Of a DNA stretch of 64,000 nucleotides, positions 1 through 9,259 are shown in pieces. The DNA lies in contig NZ_CP130630.1 of NCBI RefSeq assembly GCF_030551255.1, positions 4,879,501-4,943,500 on the forward strand, read 5' to 3'. Numbering within the stretch: the first letter of the stretch is position 1; every line of letters begins with the position of its first letter. The translations under genes and the position numbers were made by a program. The notes under the pieces are model-generated. The model was not told where the DNA came from and searched no databases. It worked only from the letters and a program-made list of their open reading frames with translations. This stretch comes from Streptomyces sp. NL15-2K (lineage in GTDB: Bacteria; Actinomycetota; Actinomycetes; Streptomycetales; Streptomycetaceae).

Positions 1-288
1 TGGCTGACGCGTGAGCGGAAGATCCCATTCCGTGAGGCCCACCATCTCGTCACCAAACTGGTGCGCTTGGCCGAGGAACACCGACTTTCGCTCGGTGAAC
101 TGTCCTTGGAGCTGCGTGGCGGTGTCGACGAGCGGCTGGCCTTTTCCGAATGGCCGGACATCACCGTCGATGCCTCGGTCGCGTCTCGCGACAGCCAGGG
201 GGGCACGGCTCCGAGCCGTGTGCTCGAGGCCGCCGCACAACTACGTTCAAAACTGGCCGAGTTCACAGCACGCGCTGCCGACCGGTAG
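1..288 (+). CDS. Argininosuccinate-lyase-type enzyme, C-terminal end (partial)
   Basis: The reading frame is open from base 1 to the stop at 286-288, so only the last 95 residues are in the window. They match the C-terminal domain of argininosuccinate lyase: the stretch PFREAHHLVTKLVRLAEEH and the later SVASRDSQGGTAPSRV correspond to the usual PFREAH and SV.SR.S.GGT.P..V motifs. The catalytic core lies upstream. A complete paralogue sits at 3536-4948 and the two C-termini are alignable but clearly diverged, so this is not a recent duplicate. It is read in the same direction as the oxygenase and ATP-grasp genes 30 bp downstream and is probably part of the same operon. Family is confident; substrate is unknown. 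Confidence 0.85.
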   Translation, partial: WLTRERKIPFREAHHLVTKLVRLAEEHRLSLGELSLELRGGVDERLAFSEWPDITVDASVASRDSQGGTAPSRVLEAAAQLRSKLAEFTARAADR

Positions 289-317
289 ATCTTCGACCAA
301 GAAGGGGAGGTCCAGCG

Positions 318-1109
318 TTGCTTGCGACGACGGATCTGGCGGAGAAGACAGAGCAGTACTGGAAAGACGGCTACACCGTCCTGACCGGCGTGTACGGAGA
401 GGACGAAGTCGAGGGCCTGCGGCGCGAATGCGACCGCCTCTGGACGCTCGACGGGCTGGACGACGACCTCAACCTGCGCACCGAGTTCCGGCGCGGACCC
501 GACGGTGAGTACATCTTCGACCGTCTCGACCCTGTCCTCGACATCTCGCCGCCGCTGAACGCGGCCGCGACGCACCCAGCCCTGCTGGAGGCGCTCGCTG
601 CCATCCTCGGCGGCCCCACGAAGCTCCTCAAGGCCAAGTTGATCCAGAAGCAGCCGGGTGTGCGGGGCTACGCCGCCCACCAGGACTTTCTGTACTGGAA
701 GTGGCTCGACAAGGGTCCGGACACCCTGTGCACGGTGGTCATCAACCTCTTTCCCAGCGACGAGCGCTCGGGCGGAATCGGGTTCTACCGCGGCAGCCAC
801 CAGCAACTGCTCCCCGGCCCCGCGGACAATCCGGAAGGCGATTTCGACCCGGCTCAGCTCGACGCGTCGACCATCGAGGTCCCCGCGCTGAACGCCGGTG
901 ACGTCCTGGTGTTCCATTCCCTGGCCCCCCACTTCAGCGGCCCCAACACGAGTGACCGCCCGCGGACCGTACTGCTGCCGTCGTACTGCATGACGGACGA
1001 AGCCGACCTGTACCAGAAGTACTACAAGCGCGAAGTGGTGCGGCGGTGCAAGGAAATGGTGGGATTCGAGCGGTACTTCGCCTCGCTTGACGCCTCCAAA
1101 GGTGCGTGA
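318..1109 (+). CDS. Phytanoyl-CoA dioxygenase (PhyH) family oxygenase
   Basis: 263 residues from a TTG start at 318, chosen because GGGGAGG lies 8 bases upstream; longer in-frame extensions have no ribosome binding site. This is a non-haem Fe(II)/2-oxoglutarate dioxygenase fold. The metal triad is visible as His121-x-Asp123 (AAHQDF) and His205 (LAPHFSG), with an Arg pair around 214-216 (SDRPR) suited to bind 2-oxoglutarate. PhyH enzymes in secondary metabolism usually hydroxylate amino acids or small acids. It sits between an argininosuccinate-lyase-like gene and two ATP-grasp ligases, with a GTGA overlap to the next start, so it likely tailors an amino-acid-type intermediate of this pathway. 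Substrate unknown. Confidence 0.88.
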   Translation: MLATTDLAEKTEQYWKDGYTVLTGVYGEDEVEGLRRECDRLWTLDGLDDDLNLRTEFRRGPDGEYIFDRLDPVLDISPPLNAAATHPALLEALAAILGGPTKLLKAKLIQKQPGVRGYAAHQDFLYWKWLDKGPDTLCTVVINLFPSDERSGGIGFYRGSHQQLLPGPADNPEGDFDPAQLDASTIEVPALNAGDVLVFHSLAPHFSGPNTSDRPRTVLLPSYCMTDEADLYQKYYKREVVRRCKEMVGFERYFASLDASKGA

Positions 1110-2290
1110 ACATGCATATCCTGCTGCTCCACCCGGTCGCCGAATGGTCATTGGAACGCGTTGCCGCGGTCTGTGACCGTGAGGGCTGGCAGCTGACGAT
1201 CGTGACGATCGAGAGTTCGACGGTCGGGGACGACGTCACCACACTCCACGAGTGGATCAGGGTGCCGGCGCTGTCGGACTCGCCCGGGGAACTGCTGTCA
1301 CAGATCGGGGCGCGGCGGTTCGACGCGGTGGCCGCGGGCAATGAGTTCGCGGTGATCGCGGCGGACGTCCTGGCGCGAGAACTGGGGCTGTATCACAACG
1401 ACGTCGACACGATTCGCGCCTCCCGGAACAAGGCCCTCATGCGTGAGGTGTTCGAGGAGCTCCGAGTTCCGCAGCCGCGGACGATCGCCAGGCTGTCCTC
1501 GGCCGAGGACAGCCTGGCGATCGACTGGGAGAACGTCGCCTTCCCCGTGATCGTCAAACCGGTCGACATGGCCATGAGCCTGTTCGTGCGCAAGTGCGAC
1601 TCACGGGCCGAGGTGGAGGAGACACTCGCGAAGATGTCGGCCTTCAAGACGTCCCGGCTGACCAACTACGCGTTCAGCGCCGGCGCCCTCGTCGAGGAGT
1701 TCGTGGCGGGGCCCGAGTTCAGCCTCGAATGCGTCGTGCAGGGCGGGCAGGTGGTCGCCCACGCCTTGACGCAGAAATACCTGTCACCGCTTCCGGCGTG
1801 CTACGAGATCGGCCATGTCTCGGGCAGCGACCTGCCGGCGCAGCACGAACGAGAACTGCTCGAGGCGATCGAACGCATCGCCTCGGGCTGGGGCATGGCG
1901 CAGGGCGTGATGCACGTGGAGTTCAAGATGACTCCCGATCGCGTCAGCGTCATCGAAGCCGCCGCCCGCCCCGCGGGAGACCACGTGCCCGAGCTCGTCG
2001 AACTGCAGCACGGCTTGTCCCTGGAGGAGGCGTACCTGCACGCGCGAGGGGGCCTGGACTGGAAGGTGGCGCCACGCGAACCGCGGGATGTCTGGCACGG
2101 GATCCGCTTCGCGTTCGACGAGCGCTCCGCCGTGACACCGCCCGACAGCGTCGAAGTGCTGCACGTCCACGACGACACGAGCGGAGTCGTCGCCGGCGCG
2201 GAACCCTTCTCGGTGAATCGGCGTACCGGATTCTCCATGCTGCGCGGTGAGTCGTTGACCGACCTGGAAACCTACGTTCGGACACCGTGA
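1106..2290 (+). CDS. ATP-grasp ligase 1
   Basis: 394 residues if GTG 1106 is used (GTGA overlap with the oxygenase stop); ATG 1112 is an alternative two codons in. It has the order expected of carboxylate-amine ATP-grasp ligases: a small N-terminal Rossmann-like domain (about 1-100), a central segment with the nucleotide-binding lysine in FPVIVKPVDMA (about 150), and the late metal-binding part around FKMTPDRVSVIEAAARPAGD. The canonical E-x-N of that motif appears as E-A-A, so metal coordination may differ from the family standard. Relatives such as BacD-type ligases join amino acids with ATP giving ADP and phosphate. It is translationally coupled to both neighbours, so a joint pathway is likely. 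Confidence 0.87.
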   Translation: MNMHILLLHPVAEWSLERVAAVCDREGWQLTIVTIESSTVGDDVTTLHEWIRVPALSDSPGELLSQIGARRFDAVAAGNEFAVIAADVLARELGLYHNDVDTIRASRNKALMREVFEELRVPQPRTIARLSSAEDSLAIDWENVAFPVIVKPVDMAMSLFVRKCDSRAEVEETLAKMSAFKTSRLTNYAFSAGALVEEFVAGPEFSLECVVQGGQVVAHALTQKYLSPLPACYEIGHVSGSDLPAQHERELLEAIERIASGWGMAQGVMHVEFKMTPDRVSVIEAAARPAGDHVPELVELQHGLSLEEAYLHARGGLDWKVAPREPRDVWHGIRFAFDERSAVTPPDSVEVLHVHDDTSGVVAGAEPFSVNRRTGFSMLRGESLTDLETYVRTP

Positions 2291-3477
2291 TGAAGAATCC
2301 AAAGCAGGTCGTCGTCGTGGGCGGCGGTCCCGGGCTGTGCGACCGTGTGCGCCTGCTCGGTGCCGACATCACGCTGGTGGACACGCCGACGGGATACGAC
2401 GAGGCGCTGGTCGCGACCGCGCGACGCAGCGTTTTGACCGACTACGACGATCCGTCGCTGATCCCGATGCTGTCGGCGATCCACCGCGAGACGCCCTTCA
2501 GCGCGGTGCTCTCCCTGACGGAGCACGGGCTGATGCCCGCGGCGCGGATCGCGGAGGCACTCGGGGTTCCGGGCCTCTCCCCCGAGGTCGTCGGCCGCTC
2601 CCGGGACAAGTTCGCCATGCGCACATGGCTGCTGGACAAGGGGTTCTCCGCCGTCCCCTGCACGGTCGTGCGGGATGTCGCCGACATCCGGGACTTCGCG
2701 GCCGAGCACGGATATCCGGTGATCGTGAAGCCACGTCACGGCCGGGGAAGCGAGCATGTGTCGTGCTTCCGCCGGGCCGAAGAGGTGGTCATGCCGCCCG
2801 TGACCGCCGACGAGTACATCGCAGAGCCGTTCCTCTCCGGTCCGGAGTTCTCGGTCGAGGCGTTCAGCTGCGCCGGCGAACACCACGTGGTGGCGATCAC
2901 GGGCAAGTTCACTCACGACGACGACCCGGCGAACCCCTTCGTGGAGATCGGTCACGTGGTCCCGGCGCCGCTCGAACCCGCAGACTCGGCGGCAATCGTG
3001 GCATACGTCTCCGAGTTCCTCGACATCATGGGAATCACGGACGGCTGCAGCCATACGGAGCTGCGCCTGACACCGTCGGGCTCGGAGGTCATCGAGACGC
3101 ACACCCGGGTCGGCGGAGACTCGATCCCGACACTCGTCAGGCAGGCCACGGGGCACGATCTGCTCGACCTGCTGGTCCAGTGGTCCCTCGACGGCGTCAG
3201 GCCCCAGGAACCGGCGCTCACGGTCGCCGGTGCCGCTGCGATCCGGTTCTTCGCGCCACCGCCGGGGACAGTCACCGGCATCAGCGGGGCGCAGCGGTGG
3301 CAGGGGCTGCCCGGTGTCCTCAAGTTCCACCTTCCACTGAAGGCGGGGGACCGGATCTCGCAGATACGGGACTCCCACACCCGGGTCGGTTATGTGCTGA
3401 CCACGGCCCCGACCGCCGCGCAGGCGATCGAGCTGTGCCGAGATGTCGTGTCGGGGGTCCACATCGATGTCGGGTAG
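2287..3477 (+). CDS. ATP-grasp ligase 2
   Basis: 396 residues; start GTG 2287 overlaps the stop of ligase 1, with an ATG immediately after. The N-terminus (VVVVGGGPGLCDRVRLLGAD) is the pre-ATP-grasp domain; YPVIVKPRHGRGSEHV carries the ATP-binding lysine and glycine-rich loop; VIETHTRVGGDSI is the metal-binding signature common in actinobacterial natural-product ligases. It shares overall layout but little sequence with ligase 1, so the two probably catalyse different condensations. A likely role is amide or peptide bond formation between amino-acid-like building blocks without an NRPS. It lies in an operon with the argininosuccinate-lyase-like gene, from which it is separated by 58 bp. Confidence 0.87.
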   Translation: MMKNPKQVVVVGGGPGLCDRVRLLGADITLVDTPTGYDEALVATARRSVLTDYDDPSLIPMLSAIHRETPFSAVLSLTEHGLMPAARIAEALGVPGLSPEVVGRSRDKFAMRTWLLDKGFSAVPCTVVRDVADIRDFAAEHGYPVIVKPRHGRGSEHVSCFRRAEEVVMPPVTADEYIAEPFLSGPEFSVEAFSCAGEHHVVAITGKFTHDDDPANPFVEIGHVVPAPLEPADSAAIVAYVSEFLDIMGITDGCSHTELRLTPSGSEVIETHTRVGGDSIPTLVRQATGHDLLDLLVQWSLDGVRPQEPALTVAGAAAIRFFAPPPGTVTGISGAQRWQGLPGVLKFHLPLKAGDRISQIRDSHTRVGYVLTTAPTAAQAIELCRDVVSGVHIDVG

Positions 3478-3535
3478 CGTGCCGCAGGTTTGACGTCACA
3501 GATTTTCTCTTCATTCCAGAAAGGTGGCGCAGCAC

Positions 3536-4948
3536 GTGAGCGACCAGGCGAGCAAGGGCAGCGGGTTGATCAGGGGCCGATTCGGTGAGGGCATGTCCGA
3601 GGTGATGGAGCAGATCAACGCCTCCATCGGCTTCGACCAGCGGATGGCCATGCAGGACATCGACGGCTCGGTCGCCCATGTCACGATGCTCTGTCAGCAG
3701 GACATCGTCTCCGAGGCGGACGCCACGGCCATCAAGGACGGCCTGGAGGTGATTCGGGCCGAAATCACCTCCGGGAACTTCACGTTCTCGGCGGAGCTCG
3801 AAGACATTCACATGAACATCGAGTCCCGGCTCCGCGAGCTGATCGGCGCCGCGGCCGGGCGACTGCACACGGCCCGCAGCCGCAACGACCAGGTCGCCAC
3901 GAGCTTCCGTCTCTGGGTGCGCGACGCCAACGACCGCGCACTGCGTCTGGTCCGGCAGCTCATCGAGGTTCTGGTCGAGCAGGCCGGACAGCACACGGCG
4001 ACCATCCTGCCCGGATACACCCATCTGCAAAGCGCTCAGCCGGTGTCGTTCGGTCACCATCTGATGGCGTACGTCGAGATGTTCGGGCGCGACTACGGAC
4101 GTCTGCACGACTGTCGCGAACGTCTGAACGAGTCCCCGCTCGGCGCGGCGGCGCTGGCCGGGACGTCCTTCCCGATCGACCGCGAACTCACCGCGGAGCT
4201 GCTGGGGTTCGCCCGGCCGATGGCCAACTCCCTGGACGCGGTCTCGGACCGGGACTTCGCCCTCGAATATCTCTCGGCCGCCTCGATGTGCATGACGCAT
4301 CTGTCGCGCCTGGCCGAGGAGATCGTGCTGTGGATGTCGCCGCAGTTCGGCTTCATCGAACTGTCGGACGCCTGGACGACCGGCTCGTCGATCATGCCGC
4401 AGAAGCGGAATCCCGACGCCGCCGAGCTGGTCCGGGGCAAGACCGGCCGGGTGCACGGCTCCTTGTTCGGCCTTCTGACGGTCATGAAGGCGCTGCCGCT
4501 GACGTTCTCCAAGGACATGCAAGAGGACAAGGAACGGACCTTCGACGGTGCCGACACCTTCGAGCTGTGTCTGAAGGCGATGATCGGCATGATCGGGGAC
4601 CTGAAGGCCCGCGCAGCGGAGATGCGGGCGGCGGCCGGCGCCGGCCACGCGACGGCGACCGACCTCGCCGACTGGCTGACGCGTGAGTTGGGCATGCCGT
4701 TCCGGGAGGCCCACCACATCACGGGCCGACTGGTGCGGCTGGCGGACGAACGAGCGTGCGGCCTGGACGAGTTGCCGCTGAAGGAGATGCAGGAGGTTGA
4801 TTCCCGCATCAACGCGGACGTGTTCGCGGTGCTCGGGGTGGAGGATTCGGTGAACTCGCGCCGCAGTCTTGGCGGTACCTCGCCGGAGTGTGTGGCGCGT
4901 CAGGTCGGGCTGTGGCGAGTTCGTATCGATCAGTTGCCCGGCACATGA
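3536..4948 (+). CDS. Argininosuccinate-lyase-type enzyme (complete)
   Basis: 470 residues from GTG 3536, preferred because AAGGTGG lies 8-9 bases upstream; GTG 3524 is inside that ribosome binding site. All fumarase/aspartase-superfamily blocks are present: [10 protein letters not shown], the [17 protein letters not shown] block with the general-acid histidine, and the signature [15 protein letters not shown] with the catalytic serine loop. The N-terminal WGGRF of housekeeping ArgH is changed to IRGRF. The family cleaves or forms a C-N bond with release or addition of fumarate. Because it is embedded between ATP-grasp and exporter genes and a second lyase lies upstream, a pathway role (removing an aspartate carbon skeleton after nitrogen transfer, or adding an amine to fumarate) is more likely than arginine biosynthesis. 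Confidence 0.88.
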   Translation: MSDQASKGSGLIRGRFGEGMSEVMEQINASIGFDQRMAMQDIDGSVAHVTMLCQQDIVSEADATAIKDGLEVIRAEITSGNFTFSAELEDIHMNIESRLRELIGAAAGRLHTARSRNDQVATSFRLWVRDANDRALRLVRQLIEVLVEQAGQHTATILPGYTHLQSAQPVSFGHHLMAYVEMFGRDYGRLHDCRERLNESPLGAAALAGTSFPIDRELTAELLGFARPMANSLDAVSDRDFALEYLSAASMCMTHLSRLAEEIVLWMSPQFGFIELSDAWTTGSSIMPQKRNPDAAELVRGKTGRVHGSLFGLLTVMKALPLTFSKDMQEDKERTFDGADTFELCLKAMIGMIGDLKARAAEMRAAAGAGHATATDLADWLTRELGMPFREAHHITGRLVRLADERACGLDELPLKEMQEVDSRINADVFAVLGVEDSVNSRRSLGGTSPECVARQVGLWRVRIDQLPGT

Positions 4949-6132
4949 CGACCTACCGCGAGATCTTCAGGATCCGTGAGTTCCGGGCCCTGTTCGTGGT
5001 CCGCCTGTTCGCGATGACGGGTGTCGTGCTCTCCAGCCTGGCGCTCGGCACCGTGATGTACCACCAGACGGGATCGCCGTTCCTGACGGCGATCTCCCTC
5101 TTCGGCGGACCGCTCGTGCAACTCGTCGCTGCACGCTATCTGTTGGCCACCTCGGACCTGATGCGTCCACGCACCGCGATGATCTTCATGGCGAGCGTGT
5201 CCACGACGACGGCCGCGTTGCAGACACTCCCGGGTCTGGGCTGGTGGCTGCGGTTCCTGATCCTCGCGGGCGGCTACGTGGCGATGGCCGCGACATCGGG
5301 GGCCGTCATCGCGCTGCTGTCCGACATCGTGCCGAAGGACGCGTTCGTGCTGGCGCGCGCCACAATGAACATCACGGTCGGCGGCATGCAGATCATCGGA
5401 AACGGCATAGGTGCCGTGCTGCTCGCCGTGGTGTCGCCGTCCTGGCTGTTCGGCATCGCGGCGGCGGTCGGCGTCACCGCCGGCGTCAACGCGCGGCTCG
5501 GGCTCCCGGACCGCCCGCCGCGCGCCGCAGGAAAGACGGTCGAGCGCAGCCGCCGTATCAACCGCGAGCTGCTCACCTCGCCGGTCGTCCGGCCGCTCTA
5601 CCTGATGATGTGGCTGCCCAACGGCCTGGTGACGGGGTGCGAAGCGCTGTTCATCCCGTACGCCAGGGACCACGCCGGATTTCTGCTGGCGGCCGGCGCG
5701 GGCGGCATGCTCGCCGGTGACATCGTGGTCGGACGCTTCGTCCCCCTGGCGTTGCGGGACCGGCTGGTCCTGCCGCTGTGCGTGTTGCTGGGGGTGCCGT
5801 TCCTGCTGTTCCCGCTGTCGCCACCGGTACCGGTTGCAGCGGCGCTGGTCGCGCTGTCCGCCTTCGGCTGTGCGGCGCTGCTGCCGTTGCAGGAGCGGCT
5901 GGTGGGCCGGACCCACGAGGACACGCGCGGCCAGGCGTTCGGCCTGTTCAGCACCGGCCTGATGGTGGCTCAGGGCCTGGGAGCCGCATTGGCCGGCGGC
6001 ATCGCCCAGCTGCTCCCCGGCGCGGACGCGGTGGGCTGGGCGATGGCCTCGATGGCCGTGATGTCGCTGCTGGTCACCGCGCTGCTGCTCAAGGGAGTGC
6101 AGCGGTCCACCGACCTGGCCGCCCACGTGTAG
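4945..6132 (+). CDS. MFS transporter, probable product exporter
   Basis: 395 residues from ATG 4945, which overlaps the lyase stop as ATGA; the frame is open further upstream but inside the lyase gene. About 12 hydrophobic segments are visible, in two halves joined by a charged loop near residues 190-215 ([19 protein letters not shown]). The N-terminus begins with the short [15 protein letters not shown] amphipathic stretch typical of actinobacterial MFS proteins. Its coupling to biosynthetic genes suggests export of, or self-resistance to, the product. It is followed by a strong terminator hairpin, so it closes the first transcription unit. Confidence 0.85.
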   Translation: MTTYREIFRIREFRALFVVRLFAMTGVVLSSLALGTVMYHQTGSPFLTAISLFGGPLVQLVAARYLLATSDLMRPRTAMIFMASVSTTTAALQTLPGLGWWLRFLILAGGYVAMAATSGAVIALLSDIVPKDAFVLARATMNITVGGMQIIGNGIGAVLLAVVSPSWLFGIAAAVGVTAGVNARLGLPDRPPRAAGKTVERSRRINRELLTSPVVRPLYLMMWLPNGLVTGCEALFIPYARDHAGFLLAAGAGGMLAGDIVVGRFVPLALRDRLVLPLCVLLGVPFLLFPLSPPVPVAAALVALSAFGCAALLPLQERLVGRTHEDTRGQAFGLFSTGLMVAQGLGAALAGGIAQLLPGADAVGWAMASMAVMSLLVTALLLKGVQRSTDLAAHV

Positions 6133-6142
6133 CCGCTGACAC

Positions 6143-6180
6143 AGCGAGGCCCGACGACCCCTTCGTGGGGTGGCCTCGCT
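6143..6180 (+). terminator. Hairpin terminator after MFS gene
   Basis: The 9-bp arms AGCGAGGCC (6143-6151) and GGCCTCGCT (6172-6180) are perfectly complementary, with an inner GACCCC/GGGGT stem. It lies 10 bp after the exporter stop and separates it from the desaturase gene, which has its own ribosome binding site. Confidence 0.8.
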
Positions 6181-6246
6181 CTGTCCTGCTGCCCTGATCA
6201 CCAACCAACTCACCGAGGACCACCAGACAATAGGGGGTAATTTCTG

Positions 6247-7173
6247 ATGTCCGAAACCTCGATCTCTCCGCGAGTGCTGTATCAGCGGGCACCCGTCCGC
6301 GCCAAGGACGAGGCCGTCTTCATCGGCAAGATATGCGTGCTCGCCGTACTGACAGCGGCGGGGATCGTGCTCGCCGTTCAGTCCTCGTACGCAGTGACCG
6401 CGGTCGGTGTGGTCGTCCTGGGGGCGGCGTACACCCACGCGGTGGAACTGCAGCACCAGTGCCTGCACCATTCGGCCTTCCGCGGTTCACGTGCGCACCG
6501 CATCGTCGGTGTGCCGCTGGGCACGCCCATGTTCGTGTCCTACAGCCACTACCGAGTACGTCATCTGCAGCACCACCGCTACCTGGGGACCCCGCAGGAC
6601 ACGGAGTTCTTCGGATTCGACACGCGCAAGCCGCTCACCCTGGGCGCCCTGGCCAAGGGGCTGTTCGACGTGAGTCGTCTCGTGGACGTGGGGCGTGACA
6701 TCGTCCAGTGCGTGCCGGGCCGCTGGCAGTACGACATGGGGCAGATCTCCCCGAAGAGCCGCAAGGCGATCATCGCCGAATACCGATGGTTCGGGATCTT
6801 CCTCGCACTCCTCGTGACGGTCTGCGCCCTCGGCGGTGGGTCGCTGGTGGTACGCCTGTGGCTGCTGCCCTTCCTCGTGGCGATGCCGATGCACTTCGTG
6901 GTGGAGCTGCCCGAGCACATCCTGTGCGACACCGACAGTGTCGACGTGTTGCGCAACACTCGCTCGATAACCGGCAGTTGGCTGACGACCTGGTTCACCA
7001 ACGGAAACAACCTGCACATCGAGCACCACGCCGCGATGAACGTCCCGATCAACCGCCTCCGCGAAAGGCACGCCGACACCCAGGAGTTCGCGCTGAACGT
7101 GCAGCGCACGTACTTCGAGTTCTTCACGATCGTGATGCGGGAGGTCTGGAAGAACAGAAGAGCAGTGGCCTGA
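6247..7173 (+). CDS. Membrane fatty-acid-desaturase-type di-iron enzyme
   Basis: 308 residues; ATG 6247 is preceded by TAGGGGGT at 8 bp spacing. The three histidine clusters of the membrane desaturase/hydroxylase family are all visible: HQCLHH (residues 70-75), HLQHH (106-110) and NNLHIEHH (about 253-260). Four or so hydrophobic stretches surround them. Such enzymes use a di-iron centre and O2 to desaturate or hydroxylate acyl chains or small molecules. Position directly after a ligase/lyase/exporter operon suggests a tailoring role in the same pathway, but a terminator separates them, so independent regulation is possible. Length is at the short end for acyl-lipid desaturases. Confidence 0.85.
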   Translation: MSETSISPRVLYQRAPVRAKDEAVFIGKICVLAVLTAAGIVLAVQSSYAVTAVGVVVLGAAYTHAVELQHQCLHHSAFRGSRAHRIVGVPLGTPMFVSYSHYRVRHLQHHRYLGTPQDTEFFGFDTRKPLTLGALAKGLFDVSRLVDVGRDIVQCVPGRWQYDMGQISPKSRKAIIAEYRWFGIFLALLVTVCALGGGSLVVRLWLLPFLVAMPMHFVVELPEHILCDTDSVDVLRNTRSITGSWLTTWFTNGNNLHIEHHAAMNVPINRLRERHADTQEFALNVQRTYFEFFTIVMREVWKNRRAVA

Positions 7174-7595
7174 CGACGGCAGGGCGGGCCACGGGCCTAC
7201 GCTCGGCACATTCCTGGCCGACCGATTTCTCCCACAGGGAGGGCTCCTGCTCGGCCTCGGACTCCTCGTCCGGGGCCGTTTGCGTGAGCGGACAGAGTTT
7301 GATCCCCCCCCCCAACGAATCCGGCGGATCAGCATGACCCAACGCGGACTCCGGACCGACATCTCCGTGCTGGGGGTCGCGCGAGCGCGCGGTACGGGCG
7401 GCTTGTGTCACGACCGAGGCCATGAAAGCCGGTCCGGCAGGAGGCTTCTTCTCGTTCGTCGAACCGTCTGGCGACGTTGGCGAGGTGGAGCAGTCCCCCG
7501 TTCTCGCGGACAGAGACTTCGCGACTCCGCCATGGGGTTCAGCAACACGAACCCCGGCGAGGGTCGTCGGCGGGCGGCGGGCTCGGTGAGCCCGG
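7174..7595 (+). other. Intergenic stretch without a convincing gene
   Basis: About 420 bp. It includes a run of ten C residues at 7304-7313. On the minus strand, around 7380-7560, a frame reads roughly GDCSTSPTSPDGS followed by GPAF, which resembles a decayed DUF397 protein (these small proteins often accompany XRE regulators in Streptomyces). The similarity is too weak to call a gene. Confidence 0.4.
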
Positions 7596-7934
7596 TCATC
7601 TGCGGCCATCCAGGACGAGGCGGCGCAGGGCGCGGCGGGTGTCGCACGGGGCGGGGTCGTCGACGCACTGCTCGCCGGTCCCGGTGTGGTCGCCGTACTC
7701 CCGGAGAGCGGCTTCCTTCAGACAGTCACGGCAGCTGCGTGGGAACCAGTGAGCGACGACTCCGGCCAAGGAGTCGCTGCGGGTGCCGAGGTCTATGGCG
7801 CTCTCGCCGGTCAGGGCGGTGGTGCACCAGACACACGCGGCGCCTCTGATCTGGCCCTCAGCGAGGAGGCTGACGGGGGGGCAGTGGTAGCTCCGCGAGC
7901 ACGTCGATGGTGGGGGTGGTGCTCGCGTTCTCAC
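7596..7934 (-). CDS. Small cysteine-rich conserved protein
   Basis: 112 residues on the minus strand. The core reads AACVWCTTALTGESAIDLGT, then WFPRSCRDCLKEAALREYGDH, then a third cysteine pair (CVDD..PCD). The CxxC...CxxC spacing suggests a zinc-binding fold. Similar small proteins occur next to XRE-type regulators in Streptomyces; here the regulator starts about 115 bp away on the opposite strand, so the two probably share a divergent promoter region. Start uncertain: ATG 7934 is the longest, and the N-terminal 25 residues look less conserved than the rest. Function unknown. Confidence 0.6.
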   Translation of the reverse strand: MRTRAPPPPSTCSRSYHCPPVSLLAEGQIRGAACVWCTTALTGESAIDLGTRSDSLAGVVAHWFPRSCRDCLKEAALREYGDHTGTGEQCVDDPAPCDTRRALRRLVLDGRR

Positions 7935-8048
7935 TGGGCATGGCTCACGCCTCCACGGTCACGGTGATCCGTCTCACACCTGTGACCGTAGGACGCGGTA
8001 CAACAGACACGGGCACGCAAAGTGCGTGCCTTGCTCCGGGGGTACGCA

Positions 8049-9259
8049 ATGGACACTTCTGGCATCGGCCGCCGCATCGCCTACTGGCGAGAACGGCGAG
8101 GCTTCACCCAGACCGACTTCGGTCAGCTCATGGGCCAGACGAAGCGCTGGGTGCAGGACATCGAAGGCGGCAAACGCCAGCAAGACCCACGCCTGTCGGT
8201 ACTGGTGCGCGCGGCCGACGTCCTGCGCGTCCCCCTGGAGCAACTCTTGTCCGACAGCCCGCCCGCACCACCTGCGGGCAGCGGCCCGCCCGCCGAAGCC
8301 CTCGGCGTCATCGACGCCCTGTACCGGCCGGCCCCGGACACCAACCCGCCCGCGCTCGCCGTCTTGCAACGGCGGCTCGACTACTGCTGCGCCGCATTCC
8401 AGGCGTGCCACTACGCCTCCCTCGCCCGCGAACTCCCGCCGCTCATCGTGGGCGCGGGGCAGGTAGCGCACGGCGCACCCGTCGGCGCTCAGTCCGAGGC
8501 CCAGGCCGTACTGTCCCGCGTCTTACAACTGGTGACGTCATACCTGCACAAGTACGGGGCAGCGACGGTGATTCAGGCCGCGCTCGCCGCTGACCGGGCG
8601 CTGGTCGCCGCCGAGCGGTCCGGTGATCCGGTGCAGATCGGGGCTGCGTCGCGGCGGGTGGCGAAGAGCCTCGTCCATCAGCAGCGGCCCGAAGCTGCCG
8701 TGGAGTTCGCGACTGCGGCTGCCCGGCGCCTCGGAGGCGACCTCGCCGAGCAGGGGCCGCTCGGGCTGTCGACGCTCGGCATGTTGTACCTGTCGGCTGC
8801 CCTCGCAGCTTCGTCGCAGGAGCGGACCACGGCGCGGGTGCGCGCGGCCGGCACGTCGACGAAGCGGCCGACGCCGCCGACCGGCAAGGCGGAGACCGGA
8901 ATGAGGACTGGACGATGTTCGGTCCGACCAACGTTTGCCTGCACCGGGTGGACATGCTGTTGCGTTTCGAGGATGGCTGGTCGGCGCTCGAAGTCGCCGC
9001 GGGCCTGGGCCGGGAGGCCCTCTCCGGTATGTCTCGGGAGCGGCAGGCCGGCCACCGTGTTGCGATGGCACGAGCTTCGCTCCTGACTCGACGTAAGGAC
9101 GACGCGGCGCGAGCGCTGTTGGAGGCCGACGAGCTGGCGCCGGAGGAGGTGCGAAACACGCCGAGCACGGTGAACCTGGCCAAGGACGTCGTGTGCGCAA
9201 CCCCCAACCCTGGGGGCGAGTTGCGTGCGCTGGCCGAGCGCTGTGGACTGCGCGCATGA
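8049..9259 (+). pseudogene. XRE-type regulator with tetratricopeptide-like C-terminus, frameshifted
   Basis: ATG 8049 opens a frame with a helix-turn-helix (residues 1-65, FTQTDFGQLMGQTKRWVQDIEGG) followed by an all-helical region like XRE-TPR regulators. Near 8835-8850 the homologous sequence leaves this frame and continues in another (RHVDEAADAADRQGG, then NEDWTMFGPTNV and GDELRALAE-like end) to a stop at 9257-9259. Read through, the protein would be about 400 residues, the usual size. The first frame alone would run on into non-homologous residues to 9086. The downstream half keeps normal coding character and its stop overlaps the next start (ATGA), which argues for a recent frameshift or a sequencing error in a G/C-rich run rather than an old pseudogene. 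Confidence 0.75.

Noticed and set aside
2272..3462. Long minus-strand open frame opposite ATP-grasp ligase 2
   Set aside because: It is an antisense shadow in high-GC DNA: it mirrors the coding strand codon by codon, with composition typical of an artefact.
3536..4948. Housekeeping argH
   Set aside because: Motifs fit, but the gene is embedded between ATP-grasp and exporter genes and a second lyase lies upstream; no other arginine gene is in the window.
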